A DNA stretch of 64,000 nt from Ephemerocybe angulata (Eukaryota; Basidiomycota; Agaricomycetes; Agaricales; Psathyrellaceae), in assembly GCA_013368325.1 (NCBI GenBank), contig JAACJK010000116.1, forward strand, positions 124,001 to 188,000, in the 5' to 3' direction. The position numbers and the translations under genes were made by a program. The notes beneath the pieces were generated by a model that saw only the letters and a list, made by a program, of their open reading frames with translations, did not search any database and was not told the origin of the DNA. Shown here in pieces: positions 12,101-23,330 of this stretch (position 1 is the stretch's first letter; each line of letters starts with the position of its first letter).

Positions 12101-14856
12101 GGAAGCCCAGGTGCGCCGCAGCACTGAGGTGCTCTAGTTGCTCGGAGAGGGTCAGATCGACGCATAGGTATGGAAAGACCGTATGGAAGAGGAACTGGCC
12201 GAGGATCCAGAGCGCCTCGCGTGTTCGCACATATCCAGGATTCATGTCTTCTTTCGTCGGCGCGCGAGGAAGATTCCAAATCGCTTGAAGGAGCCCAAAC
12301 GCGAGGTTAACATCTTGTTTGTCGTCTGGGTTGAGGAGAGAACCGATATGCGTTTTCGTTTTCCCTTCATCCTCAAAGTGAGTGCTGAGGATAGCTGGTG
12401 TGATGCGAGTACCTGCGACGACGATTCCTTGAGGGCGGATCAGCAGATTTCGGAGCCGCTTGAATACGTGCTTCCAGTCTTTATCCGCCGTAACATCGTC
12501 GTCACCAACATGCATATTCATGAAGGGGAGAGACTGAAGCAGTGGGTATATGGGAGATTCTGGCGACAGTTCAGTCTTGAAAGTCAAGTCGGCGAGAGCT
12601 GCACCACGACGTGTTTCGCCATCAGACGCGATGGACACAACACGTATGCCAGTACTGTCTTGATGCTCGTTCACCCCATCGAGAGTCGTCTGTATAACCT
12701 TCGCATGTTCTTGACCTGTTTCCTTCTTGCAATCCCCCGATATGAGGACTCCACGAGCAGCGTAAAGTCGATTGTCCTTCGCCAACAGCCCAACTGCGCC
12801 GATCGTTGCCTAATCGAGCATCACTGGTAAGCGACGCAGAATCAAAACGGAACCAATGCATCTCTCACCTCTCCCGCATAGTGAACCGTTCCATCATCGA
12901 TTGCCTCGAACACCCCCACCATATCTTCCTCACTCCCAAACTCAAGAGATACCTTATGGGCGTGTTCGCGGCACACGCCCATGAGCATGTTCGTCTTCGA
13001 GTCCCACCGGATACGCTTCTCCGTCGCCAGCTCATCAAACATCAATACCGCATGTCGTCTTGGTGCATCCACAGCTGGCTTCAAGATGCTGAGAATGGGC
13101 TCAAACGTCGCTTCAACATTCTTCGACACCTCAGCAACCGTAGGAGCCCCAGGAGATGGAATGATTGGTGGAATCCGGGCTTGGTTGCGCAGAGTTGTGA
13201 CGGACGGCAACCCCAATGCACGGTGAGCAATTGCAGCTATGCGATCCCCTCCGAGCCTCCACAGGACGACCCCCTTCATGTACTCCTCCTCCGTGTAGTC
13301 CTTGGGGGTGTACAGCCGCTTCACGGCTTTCACGCACTGCCCTAGGATATGCCGCACCCCTCGCTTCTGTCGAAGCCCTACACGAATGACTGCGTCCAGT
13401 CGCTCGACCTTCTTGCTCGCAACCGCTGACAGAATTCGTTTGAAATCGGACAGGGCATTCGCTGCAGTCGCCAGCTTTCGCGCAAGGTTCAACGCTCGCA
13501 GCCGGTGGAACTCGATCTGCGTGTTCTTGTGTCGCAATGCGTCGATGAGAGCAGAGATGCCGAGGTACGCATATCTCGTTCCTTCGCGTGTTCCATGCCT
13601 CATCCGATCGACAATTCCCTCTAGGCTTCGGTTCTCTTTGAGTGCCATGCACGCCCCGCATCCTTCGCCTTCATGAAGACCAGCACCTCCACTACACGAC
13701 TTTGACCACAACACCAGGCGCCCGTCATCCACCATATAGCTCCAGGGGAGACTGTTGACATCGTGTAGGCCGAACGGGTATGCGGAGTGTGGCGATAGCC
13801 CTGGGGGTACGTTGACCCTGTATCCAGCACAACGGGAGATTACTGAACTTGATCTCGTAGTGCTTCGTGTGCTGTTCTGTGTTATCGGTGGTGCACACGC
13901 CTCGTCGTCCGAATCGGGGATAAGAATCGCGTCGGTAGACTGGTGCACGACAGCTTGCGGGGTAGCGGGCTCACTCGGCTGGGCAACGGTGGTGTTCTGT
14001 GTGGAGGTTGGCGGTACCGTTGTCCCTCGCCTTTGATATCAGTGAGTACGGTTGGTTACTGGCCCTCAGGCATGGTACTCACCACTTCTTTAGCCCATCG
14101 GCAACCCGTTCCATCCGCATCTCAAAGAGTGCTTCGCTCAGCCCTCGCTTAGAGACGAAGTACTCAACGAAACCCACGAGTCCGACAACTGACGCCCGGC
14201 GTACACCTCGGAACTGATGTTCCTTGTCGTTTCCGCCCCACCCCAGCTCCCTGTGAAGGATGGGATTGATCACCTCCTCCCACAACTCGTCCTCGTCTAG
14301 CCCCGGGTTATCGAAGTTCTCGGGTGCCTGATCAAACGCCGCAAGGAAGTCATTTCCTTCACCGGCTGGTTCATGGAGCGTGCCGAGCATAGAAACGAGC
14401 GTTGATGTTACGGCAAGTGTATTGCGTGGAGGGGCGGTCGATGGCTGCAGTGACCGACAGGCGGGCTGGGAAACCGAGGACGGGCCTGGACTGCCAGGCT
14501 GTAACGGCGCGGATCTGAGTAGCGGAGGTTGCGATACCGTAGAGGGCACTACAGGCGCCTTTGTCTTCTTCCCAAAGAACGATGTTATGCTCTTCATCCC
14601 TTTGGTCCGGGCCCTCTTGCAGCCATCCGAAGGCATGTGCTGCTTTGTTAGGTTCCCCAATCCCCCTACTCCGAGTGGTACACTCTTTCCACATAGTGGA
14701 CATATTGCGTCGCCGGCACTGTTGTATTTCAACGTCTGTGTAATAGTATGTATTGATTTTGTCAATGCTTCCATCTTTACGGCATAGGTGCATATGATGC
14801 TAACTGACCTTCGGATCGACGGTATGCTCTTCTTTTTCCTTCTGTTTTGGAGCCAT
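9132..14856 (-). pseudogene. DDE transposase, P/THAP9-like, with C-terminal PHD finger and one in-frame TAG
   Basis: Exons on the minus strand are 14856-14809, 14735-14083, 14030-12869, 12809-10676, 10622-10007, then from 9933, a middle exon ending 9298, and 9236-9132; the junction near 9,630-9,700 is the least certain. Domains in order: a C2HC zinc finger (CPLCGK...H-x5-C), a PIP-box-like KSITSFF, and an RNase H-like core with LMFDEL (Asp about 566), SIASDGE (Asp about 684), a DWKHVFKRLRN segment and DRLEEIFGDLR (Glu about 910/911). A long acidic linker, a Cys/His-rich region (CFLCED, CEYCDPP, CGMCL, CPACP...H) and a PHD finger (QCHKKGCETVW, YHLAC, TCDAC) follow. The D, D, E spacing and the D..H..K..RN motif suggest the P/THAP9 group. 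A TAG at 10144-10146 interrupts otherwise open coding (EFADL, stop, KLTNFEKKL), so this copy is probably defective, losing the tail and PHD finger. Confidence 0.75.
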
Positions 14857-15155
14857 GTTGCCCAGGCACTGAGAGATTGCAGAGAGAATGAAAACAAGCT
14901 TGACGAGGAATAGACTGAGTGGCCGAGCAATTTGCGAGTTTGTTTGCGAGCAAAGCAAAAATCGAGTCATTCCCGGAATAGCAATCATCCAAATTGGTAC
15001 ATAGGGGTTAGGCCAAATATGGATCATAGACTCTGGAGCGTATTTCACGGTTTCCACATTGATTGCTGACCTTCAAGATGTATTATATGGTACTATAGAG
15101 TTGTAATATACTGTTTCCAAGCTTTAAATCGACTCCCAGACCCCCAAACCAATGG

Positions 15156-15181
15156 GGGTCAGAAAGATTTTTTTCTGACCC
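15156..15181. repeat. Subterminal hairpin of the DNA transposon
   Basis: GGGTCAGAAA and its complement TTTCTGACCC flank a short T-rich loop, giving a 10-bp stem about 60 bp inside the right end. The left end has a related but less perfect GGTCGGAAAGATTTTTTTGG at 9049-9068. Subterminal motifs of this kind are often transposase binding sites; that role is inferred. Confidence 0.5.
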
Positions 15182-15239
15182 TCCGAGGGGACTAACTAAC
15201 TATCCCACGGTCGCTCATTTGAACCCCGGAGCACCCTTG

Positions 15240-15247
15240 GAATATCC
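15240..15247. repeat. Right 8-bp target-site duplication, GAATATCC
   Basis: This is the second copy of the duplication at 9007-9014. It is followed immediately by CTTTGGTTGCG, the continuation of the NLR exon. Confidence 0.9.
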
Positions 15248-15576
15248 CTTTGGTTGCGTCACGGTCGGAGATGATGGATGGCTGCGAAACACCGACGGGG
15301 ATCTCCTTATGTGGATTCCACCCTCCTGGAATCCGGGATTGTATCGCTGTGGTGTGCAACAGATCATCGGAAAAGTGGCGACTACCAAGATTGAGCTTCG
15401 GGACGCAGTTTGCCATGGCGAGCAGTGGTTTAGGTATGTACTATCACGAATGTGTGTTTCTTTTTTTTTTGGCCCGGTGCTCATGAGAAACTTATAGATG
15501 TCAAGAATCCCCGTCTTTAGATCCCACCGTTGAGGGCGTACTCTGGCCAATCTCATGTCCACAAGTCCTGATTTGA
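15248..15576 (+). pseudogene. Orphaned C-terminal exons of NLR copy A
   Basis: These are the remainder of exon 8 (15248-15433) and exon 9 (15498-15576), separated from the rest of the gene by the transposon. They encode the conserved post-WD40 tail with GDDGWLRNTDGDLLMWIPP and HGEQWF, ending at a TGA at 15574-15576. The tail is nearly identical to that of copy C at 35887-36230. Tails with a DGW...LLMWIPP signature are usual after the propeller in basidiomycete NACHT-WD40 proteins. Removing the transposon plus one target duplication would restore the frame. Confidence 0.8.
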
Positions 15577-18005
15577 GATGGCCGCCTATATTGGCGTTGG
15601 ATCATGATCAGCCTTTGGAGCTCACCATGTAGCTTTTGACCTGACCCTTATTTCTTCTTATATTCGCTTACTGGACTCTAGCCCCATGCTACCTATCTGG
15701 ACCTCGACATTCCCTTCGGCGGGCTGCGTTTGCCTTTGACTGACTTCGGAATACCTACCATCGCTAGGCCTTTATTTAGAGGTTAGAGCCATTTCCCCAC
15801 CTTTCCTAGAGCCCTCAGTCGCACGTTAACTTGTGCGGGCCCATAGGAACCCCCAAAGTTATAGGGATCTTGCGCTGGGGGGCTTTCGCACATGCAACAA
15901 GCACTTGGGATATCCACAGTGGAAGAAAATGTGGCACACGCGTCAAGCGCGAGAAATAGGCGCCCAACTCTGATGGGCGGCTTTGTCACCAAGTTCGGCG
16001 GGAAAGACGAGAGCGCGGAGAAAAATCACGGGGAAGGCTTGAGACGGTGTCGAGGACGTATTAAAAGGGGATTGAAGAAGGGGAGAGCGCCCGTTGTCTG
16101 GCAGTACGATAGCACAGGCGGCCTCAACGAATGAAGGGGTGGAAAAGCGCGATACATCCCTAATGCATGTCGTCGAGGCAGCGTCGATATTCAAATCATA
16201 TCTATATTCATAGAAACAGGTAGGTGATACCTACATATCTAGCTGATATAAGTTTTGAGCTGAGTTACACAGTGGGTGTCAGGCCCAGGCAAAAGCGCGC
16301 GGCATACCCGGACTCTCGCATATGGATCGCCAGTCCGAGCTCTTCTCGGATGTGCGATCGTTAATTCACACTGGCCTCCATCGTACGCTCGACCAAACCG
16401 CCCAAATTCCAGAATATTCAATAGCGCTCAAAATAAGCGCGCGCACTGGTGGGCTCCGATCTTCGCATGGATCTGGCTGCAGGGGCCCTGGAAGTACGTT
16501 CGAGCGAGCTTCGAGACCAGAAGCTTAAATCTCTACTCAGATCGTTAGCTTGAAATAGGGATCTCGAGAGAAGAAGGTGTACATTCTGGCCGGCCTATTC
16601 CCCGAACCCCAAGCACATCCCTACCCTCCACCTCACTCCATTTCTCCACTCTTCTCCGGTGGAGACAGTCCATACCATCCCAAAAGCGACTTTGTATCCA
16701 TGAGCGGAACCGTAAATTATGTCTGAATACGTAGTCGGAAGGGTGGAAGAAGCGGCGGGGCCAAAGCTGAGATGGTGCCAGTACGAAGTCCAGCGTGTCG
16801 AGCTGCAGAGAGGCTGGTGGCGAGAAAGAGGCCGTACTGCTCGGGGTACAGTGATTACATGCAGAGCCCGCAGCCAATGTTTGTCTAAGTACCTGAAGAC
16901 GATTGCACCGTTGGAACACTATCTGCGAGATATGAAAGGAATGACGCACCCATAACGTTCGAGAAGGTACCTTAGACTATCTTGGTTATAGTTCAGTTGA
17001 AAATACGCCCTTCGAAACCACTAACAGCACGTTATCGACCGCGAAGCTTGCTGCACAGGCTAAGCTGAGAACGACTGGCTGGATATCTGGAGTATGAGCG
17101 GATTATTCACGGTGGTGTGGTTTCGAAGGCCCAAAGCCGTTCAGGTAGAAAAGAACTAGAGTTAGAAATGCTCATTGTGTCGAGGTGGAGGGAGGTGGAG
17201 GTTTAGGTGAAAGCCTGATAGGCTGATACCGGCGTTTTGGCGTGATTCTAATGTCCATATCCTCCACTTCCTACGCTGCATTCTTCCCCGACTTCTGCAG
17301 ATGACGATCCATAACAGACGAGGCGATATCGAGTCCGCCGTCGTTGGCAGAAGTTGAGGGTGCCATGTAGTCGCGGACCCGGTCCAAGAGCAGGTTTGAT
17401 GGCTTGGGCATCGCGATCAAAGTCGAGCTCGCTGTCCGCGTCAAACGGATCGGCAATTTCTTCTCTCAACCACGACATTCCCTTGCGCCCAACGCCGGCC
17501 GCTTCTTTGCTCTGGCGAACAACGTGAAATCGGCTGCAGCTCTGTAAGAATACCTCGACGCTGGGCAAGTTGAAGCGGGTGGATGGAAGGGAGAGCATGG
17601 TCTTGGAGCATTGGCGTTCCTCTAACCTTGCAATGTGAGCTCTGCGCATGACTTAGTTTTGGCTTTTACTCACATACCTCGAAGTGTGCCGCCTTTAGCT
17701 ATTCTAGATATATCAATTTACGAGTCCGAGCAACTAATCATCGATACGGGTTTCTTGAAGACTGAGCGCGGAGCGCTGAAAGACCTTGAAATCGCTAGCT
17801 AGGAACACTCTCTACCTCTGATTCGTGAAGCTTCAAGGCTGAGCACTGAGAGTCCTATGTACCGGATCTGGAATGGCTTGACAGTTGTGTGTGCACGGAG
17901 GCACGAGGCTTTGACACAGGCTGCGCTGACTTCTAAAATCAGGTTACTCCTCCACTTCAACTTGAATCGTTGCCCCCCACATCAGCCAACAGCCCGCCGG
18001 CGCAA
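15577..18005 (+). repeat. Tail of unit A and upstream block of unit B
   Basis: Positions 15577 to about 15,780 continue the 3' flank shared with copy C (36231-36370). At about 15,803 the sequence jumps to the middle of the upstream block (equivalent of 2,117), so the A/B junction lacks the transporter remnant and the first 0.8 kb of the block. The rest parallels 2,117-4,333. The antisense frame 17649-17248, starting MRRAHIARLEERQ, is the longest version of the decayed ORF seen in the other blocks. No supportable protein gene is present before the NLR start. Confidence 0.7.
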
Positions 18006-21000
18006 ATGGATCCCCCAGACCGACACGGGCCGCCTCGAAAGCGAGATCAAGTCAAGGGGTGGTTGAAGAAACATCTTACCGGGTCGACTACGCCCTCTCC
18101 GTCTCTCTCTCCGGCGCCATCTCAAACTAATCTGTCAAAAGATCAGACTCCTCGGCCCTTCCCTGGCACCGCGGCAAAGGCTGGGGCTGGAGTCAATGTT
18201 TCCCTTATGTGCGAATCACCAAGCACAGGCCACAATTTCTACGAAGGTGTTAAGACTACGTTGCGGGCGATTGAAAGGGCGGCCGACGTTTTCACGCCGT
18301 TGAAGAGTACCGCGGCTGCGCTGCTAGTCATCTGTGACACCATCGACGTGCGTCCTCTGTCGGACCTTCTCTCCCATTCCACTGACATCTGGCTAGGCTT
18401 ACGGCAAGAATCGCGAGGAGTTTGAGCGACTGCTGAAGAGGGTAGATGTGATATCCTCTATCATGGCATCCTGGCCGAAGGATGCTCCGCAAGGAGCTGA
18501 GGATCGTTTTAGTGGGCTCTCGCGGTAATGCTAAATGATCATTTCGAGAAGCCTTTCCTCACTGACGATGAATATAGGACGCTAGTCGATATGCAGAAAT
18601 TGTTGGCGAACAAAATCGACGAAAATAGGTCGAAGCTCGACCGCGCGATGCTCACGACGCAGGACGGCCAAGAAGTATTGAAGATTACTCGAGAAATTGA
18701 ACTCGCGATGGAAATCGCTCTGGTGAGTTAACTGGACGCTAATTCCAGCAGGAAACTCACACTTGATAGTTCGAGGCAACCGCCACCAACGAGCGCCGAA
18801 CTCTTCAGATCGTCGACAATATCGGATGGATGAAAGACAGGTTTTGCAGTAAGTTCCCGCCTTTGAGTCCAATGTCATCCCTTATACCTCACCACAGTCA
18901 TTGAGGACACCGCTGGCGCACAACGCAACATTGAAGCGGCCGTTGAATTCCTTTGGAAAACTGGTGAGGCTGTTCACCCTAGCCCTGAAGTATCGCTCAT
19001 CGCTACGGTTAGAGCTACTGAATAAACTTGGAAACGTCAACATTGGGGAATACAACAATCCGAAGCGGGGCTCCGAATGTGTGCCAGGCACTCGCCTCTT
19101 GCTGCTTGCCATGCTCTTGGCGTGGGCGGAGGATCAGCTATCTCCGCATTTGTTTTGGCTGAACGGATTGGCGGGTACGGGGAAGACCGCTGTGGCCATG
19201 ACACTCTGCTCCAAACTCAAGGAACGGGGGCTCCTCGGTGCTACGCACTTCTGCACAGTCAAGGAGAGCGAACTGAGGAACGTCTATCTCATCATCCCTA
19301 CCCTCGCGAAGATTCTAGCACAGGAACATCCGAAGTTTGGTGCCGCCCTTCAACAAATCCTCGCCGACGATGGAGCATGCAGAAATCCGACGAACATGCG
19401 CCTGAAGGATCAGTACGCGAAGCTTATCCTTCAGCCTGCCGAGCAGGCGTTCCGCCCAGACGAGGTCGTTGTACTCTGCGTGGACGCCTTGGACGAATGC
19501 GATGACAAAGACGCCATCGAGGACTTTATCGCTGCCATCCTTTCGCAAACGCCCACGACCTCGATCAAATTCTTCCTCACCAGCCGTCCTGAACGTGCAC
19601 TCAGACAGCCCTTCAAGATGTCGACACAGCACAAGTCCCTTCGACTGCATGAGATCGACGCCAAGGATGTCCATGCCGACATAACCCTCTTCCTCGACAA
19701 CTGTTTCAAGCGTAACACCGAGATCTACGAGCAATACCAGCAGAGCTGGCCCCCTCCTGAAATTGAGAAGATCGCCGAATACTCTGGCAACTTGTTCATC
19801 GTGGCGTCGACCGCCTTCAAGTACATTACCTCGTCGAATGGGCTGTGCGTTCATCGATTCCAGCAGTTCATTCAGCGCTCGTCGGATCTCAAATCCAAGG
19901 GGGTCGACACTCTGTACCACGGGATTTTGTCGGAAGCTTTCAAGGACCTTGAAGACGACGAAGCAACTCTGGTACATTCTGGGTTGTCACTCCTCATCAC
20001 TGCTCAGAAACCCCTTTCAGTGCATGATTATGGGGCGCTTCTCGGGACAACTGTTCAGAACGTCCGAGGGGCCTTTAACGCACTTCACTCTGTTGTTCAA
20101 ATCCCCGAGGATGGGAAGAACGATGCCTCCATCTCGATCTTCCACGCATCCTTCTTCGACTACATCACTTCGGAAATGCTTCGAGCGCAACGATGGGCCG
20201 TGGTCGTTTCTATCGCCCATTCAAGCACCGCGGAAGCCTGCTTTAGGATCATGGACTCGCTGCTCCGCTTTGGTGTTTCGGGAGCACAGACATCGTACAA
20301 GAGCAACGACGACCAACCTACGCCACTGTCCATCTCATCGGAGCTTGCATACGCGTGTACGGCCTGGGGGAACATGTTATATATGCTGGGGTCACCGAAC
20401 ATTGGCAATCCAAACTGCGAGGGTTTGTGACTGGGCCGATGGTGTTGTATTGGTTGGAGGCCTTGAGTGTTGTGAGGAACGTCCAGTACGCCTACACCAT
20501 CCTATGGCAGTTGTCGAAGGTAAGCAGTCAAGCTTGCTCGTAGGCCTGAGTATCTCTAATGGCATCGGAGTAGGTACTTGGTCTCACGGAGCTCAGCAGC
20601 CTGCTGAGTGACGTTGGTGATTTTGCCCACAACTTCCAAACTCCCATCTCTCACAGTGTGCCCCATCTATACCTCTCTGCCCTGCCGTGCTACGCTGCGA
20701 TAAAGAAGTCAAACCAAGCTTCCTTTCCAGAGTTCAAAGCGGTTCCCACTGTGCACCATCAACCACTTGGAGGGCGGCAGGTTTTGACCGTAGATGCGGC
20801 AACCTCTAGCTTCTCAGTTGCATTTTCCCCTGATAGCAAGTACTTTGCATCAGGCGGGTACGATGAGGCCGTCCGCATTTTCAATGCCCAGACTGGACAG
20901 ATGGTCGTGGGCCCATTCAAAGGGCATACGCGCTCTGTTAACTCAGTGGCCTTCTCTCCCGATGGGAAGAAAGTTGCCTCGGGCTCAGACGACAAGACTG

Positions 21001-23007
21001 TTCGCGTCTGGGATGCGCAAACAGCCCAGCCGGTCATGAATCCATGCATTGGACATACGGGCGGCGTCAACTCGGTGGAATTCTCCCCCAATGGGAGGTA
21101 CATCGCCTCTGGTTCGAAAGACAAAACCGTCCGGATCTGGGACGCGCAAACAGGTCAACCTGCATTTGATCTTTCCGCAATACAAACGGGCGCCGTAAAC
21201 TCAGTGGGGTTCTCTCCTAACGGGAGGTACATCGTTATTGGCTCGTCCAACAAAACCATCCAAATTTGGGATACGCAAACATGTCAGCCTGCCCTCCATC
21301 CATTCACAGGACACACGAAGAAGGTTCGCTCAGTAACTTTTTCTCCTGACGGGAAGAAGGTTGTCTCTGGATCGAACGACCACACCATCCGGGTCTGGGA
21401 TGCGCAGATGGGCCTGCCCGTTTCAGATCCATTCACAGGGCATACAGCCCAGGTTGAGTCGGTGGCCTTTTCTCCTGATGGGAGCCATATTGTGTCTGGC
21501 TCGGAAGACGAAACCGTCCGGGTCTGGGACGCGAAAACTGGTCAGCTTGCTTTCGATCCACTCACAGGACATACCGATCAGGTTTGGTCAGTCGCCTTCT
21601 CGCCCGATGGGAGGCATGTTATCTCTGGATCAAACGACCAAACCATCCAAGTATGGGACGTGCAGACCCGCCAAGCGGCCTCCGATCGCGGCAGGGGACA
21701 TACCGCCGGGGTCGGCTCAGTAGCCTTCTCGCCCGATGGGAAATATATCGTGTCCGGCTCGTTCGACAAGACAGCTGGGGTCTGGGATGTGCAGACAGGT
21801 CGAGCTGCTTTGGATCCATATACTGGGCATAGTGGCTGGGTTCACTCAGTCGCATTCTCGCCTGATGCGAGGCATGTCGTCTCTGGCTCAGATGACAAGA
21901 CGATCCAAGTCTGGGATGTTCACACTGGCCAAGTAGTGTTGGACCCATTCAGAGGCCACAAAGGTGCAGTTATATCAGTAGCATTCTCATCGGATGGAAA
22001 ACACATTGTTTCTGGCTCATATGACAAGACTGTCCGAGTGTGGGATGCACAGAAGGGGAAACCTGCTTTGGAGCCACTCACAGGACATACGGGCTGCATT
22101 CACTCAGTTGCCTTCTCACCCGATGGGCAGCACATTGCCTCTGGCTCGAACGACCAGACTGCCTGGGTCTGGGATGTGCAGACAGGTCAGCCTACCTTGG
22201 CTCCATTTGAAGGGCACCACAACTGGGTTAGGTCAGTCGCATTTTCACCTGACGGGAAGCACATCGCCTCTGGGTCGTGGGACAAAACCATCCAAGTCTG
22301 GGATACACAGACCAGCCAAGTGACTGTAGGCCCATTCCGGGGACACACACATTATGTTTACTCAGTGGCCTTCTCTCCCAATGGGAAGTACATCCTTTCT
22401 GGCTCCTTAGACAAAACCATTCGGGTCTGGGATGCGAAGACAGGCAAAGCTGCTTTGGATCCGTTCGTGGGACATACGGACTTAATCAACTCCGTAGTGT
22501 TCTCCCCCGACGGGACCTGCATTGCATCCGGCTCGGATGATAAGACCATCCGTGTCTGGAAGCTCCCTCAAGCTCTTGGAGCCCGAGAAAGTCAAGGTAT
22601 GATGATCCTGAGTCAGCCAGTGTAGAACCAACCTCGTTAACCTCGCTTTCAGAACACAGCTTTCTCCACGAATATCCCCATGGTTGTGCCACGCTCGGAG
22701 ATGATGGATGGCTGCGAAACACCGATGGGGATCTCCTTATGTGGATTCCACCGTCCTTCTCACGGGATGGGTTGTACATCTGCGGTGTACAACATATTAT
22801 CGGAAAAGTGGCGACTACCGAGATTGAGCTTCGGGACGCGATTTATCACGGAGAGCGCTGGTTAAGGTATGTATCATTACGGATATGTCTCTCGTTTTGT
22901 CGGTCTTGTGCTCATGGTTCCTCGATAGATGTCAGGAATTGCCGCGTGCAGATACGACAGTTGAACGCGTACCCTGGCCCATCTCACCTCCGAAAGTCCT
23001 GATCTGA
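18006..23007 (+). pseudogene. NLR copy B: NACHT-WD40 gene with a 1-nt frameshift
   Basis: Exons are 18006-18347, 18397-18524, 18578-18722, 18770-18848, 18898-18963, 19013-20519, 20574-22596, 22653-22866 and 22929-23007. Architecture equals copy A: N-terminal helical domain, NACHT with GLAGTGKTAVAM and LCVDALDECDD, fourteen WD40 repeats, and the DGWLRNTDGDLLMW tail. The G run at 20366-20370 has five G where copies A and C have six. The frame is lost after ACTAWG, giving a stop 13 codons later (about 20,428). Everything downstream is intact in the other frame and all exon phases fit if one base is restored, giving about 1,527 residues. The change is either a real inactivating deletion or a homopolymer sequencing error. 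The WD40 half is far more diverged from A and C than the NACHT half. Confidence 0.85.
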
Positions 23008-23330
23008 GGTGCCCACTCACATTGGCATTGGATCGACCTGAGTTTATTATGTAGCTTTCATTTTCTCGCTGGACATGACCCTCATTTCTTATCTTTGCTT
23101 ACTCGACTCGAGCCCCATGTTGCTTGTTTGGATTGGATTTCGAAGTTCTCTCCGGAGGGCCGCGTTCACCTTTTACTTACTGACTTTGGATTCCTATCCG
23201 TCTGTACATCCAACCAAGTCTAAATAGGCTAGCGGCGGCATCGTGTTAGCATGCAGTAACTAGTAACTTGTAAGCATGTAATCTTCAGATCTAAATCACT
23301 AGGTAGGTAAAAGCGAGCTCCTGGTATCTT
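23008..23330 (+). other. 3' flank of NLR copy B
   Basis: An AT-richer stretch follows the stop codon. It still shows weak similarity to the 3' flanks of copies A and C (CTTACT...GACTC-GAGCCCCATG) before the transporter remnant begins near 23,330. I see no gene in it. Confidence 0.5.

Larger units (their letters stand above)
9015..15239. mobile_element. 6.2-kb DNA transposon, P-element/THAP9-like, inserted in NLR copy A
   Basis: The element is 6,225 bp long. Its terminal inverted repeats match perfectly over 22 bp, starting CAAGGGTGCTCCGGGG at 9015-9036 and ending CCCCGGAGCACCCTTG at 15218-15239. It is flanked by the 8-bp duplication GAATATCC. Looser subterminal similarity continues inward on both sides, with a shared GGAAAGATTTTTTT/CAGAAAAAAATC feature. 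It carries one multi-exon transposase gene on the minus strand and no other credible gene. The NLR exon resumes in frame exactly after the second duplication, and copy C is the matching empty site, so insertion was recent and precise. The superfamily call rests on target length and on the transposase motifs. Confidence 0.9.

Noticed and set aside
9015..15239. Assignment of the DNA transposon to the KDZ group, which also shows 8-bp target duplications
   Set aside because: The transposase motifs (LMFDEL, SIASDGE, DRLEEIFGDLR with D..H..K..RN) fit the P/THAP9 arrangement better, and no KDZ signature was recognised. A profile search would settle it.
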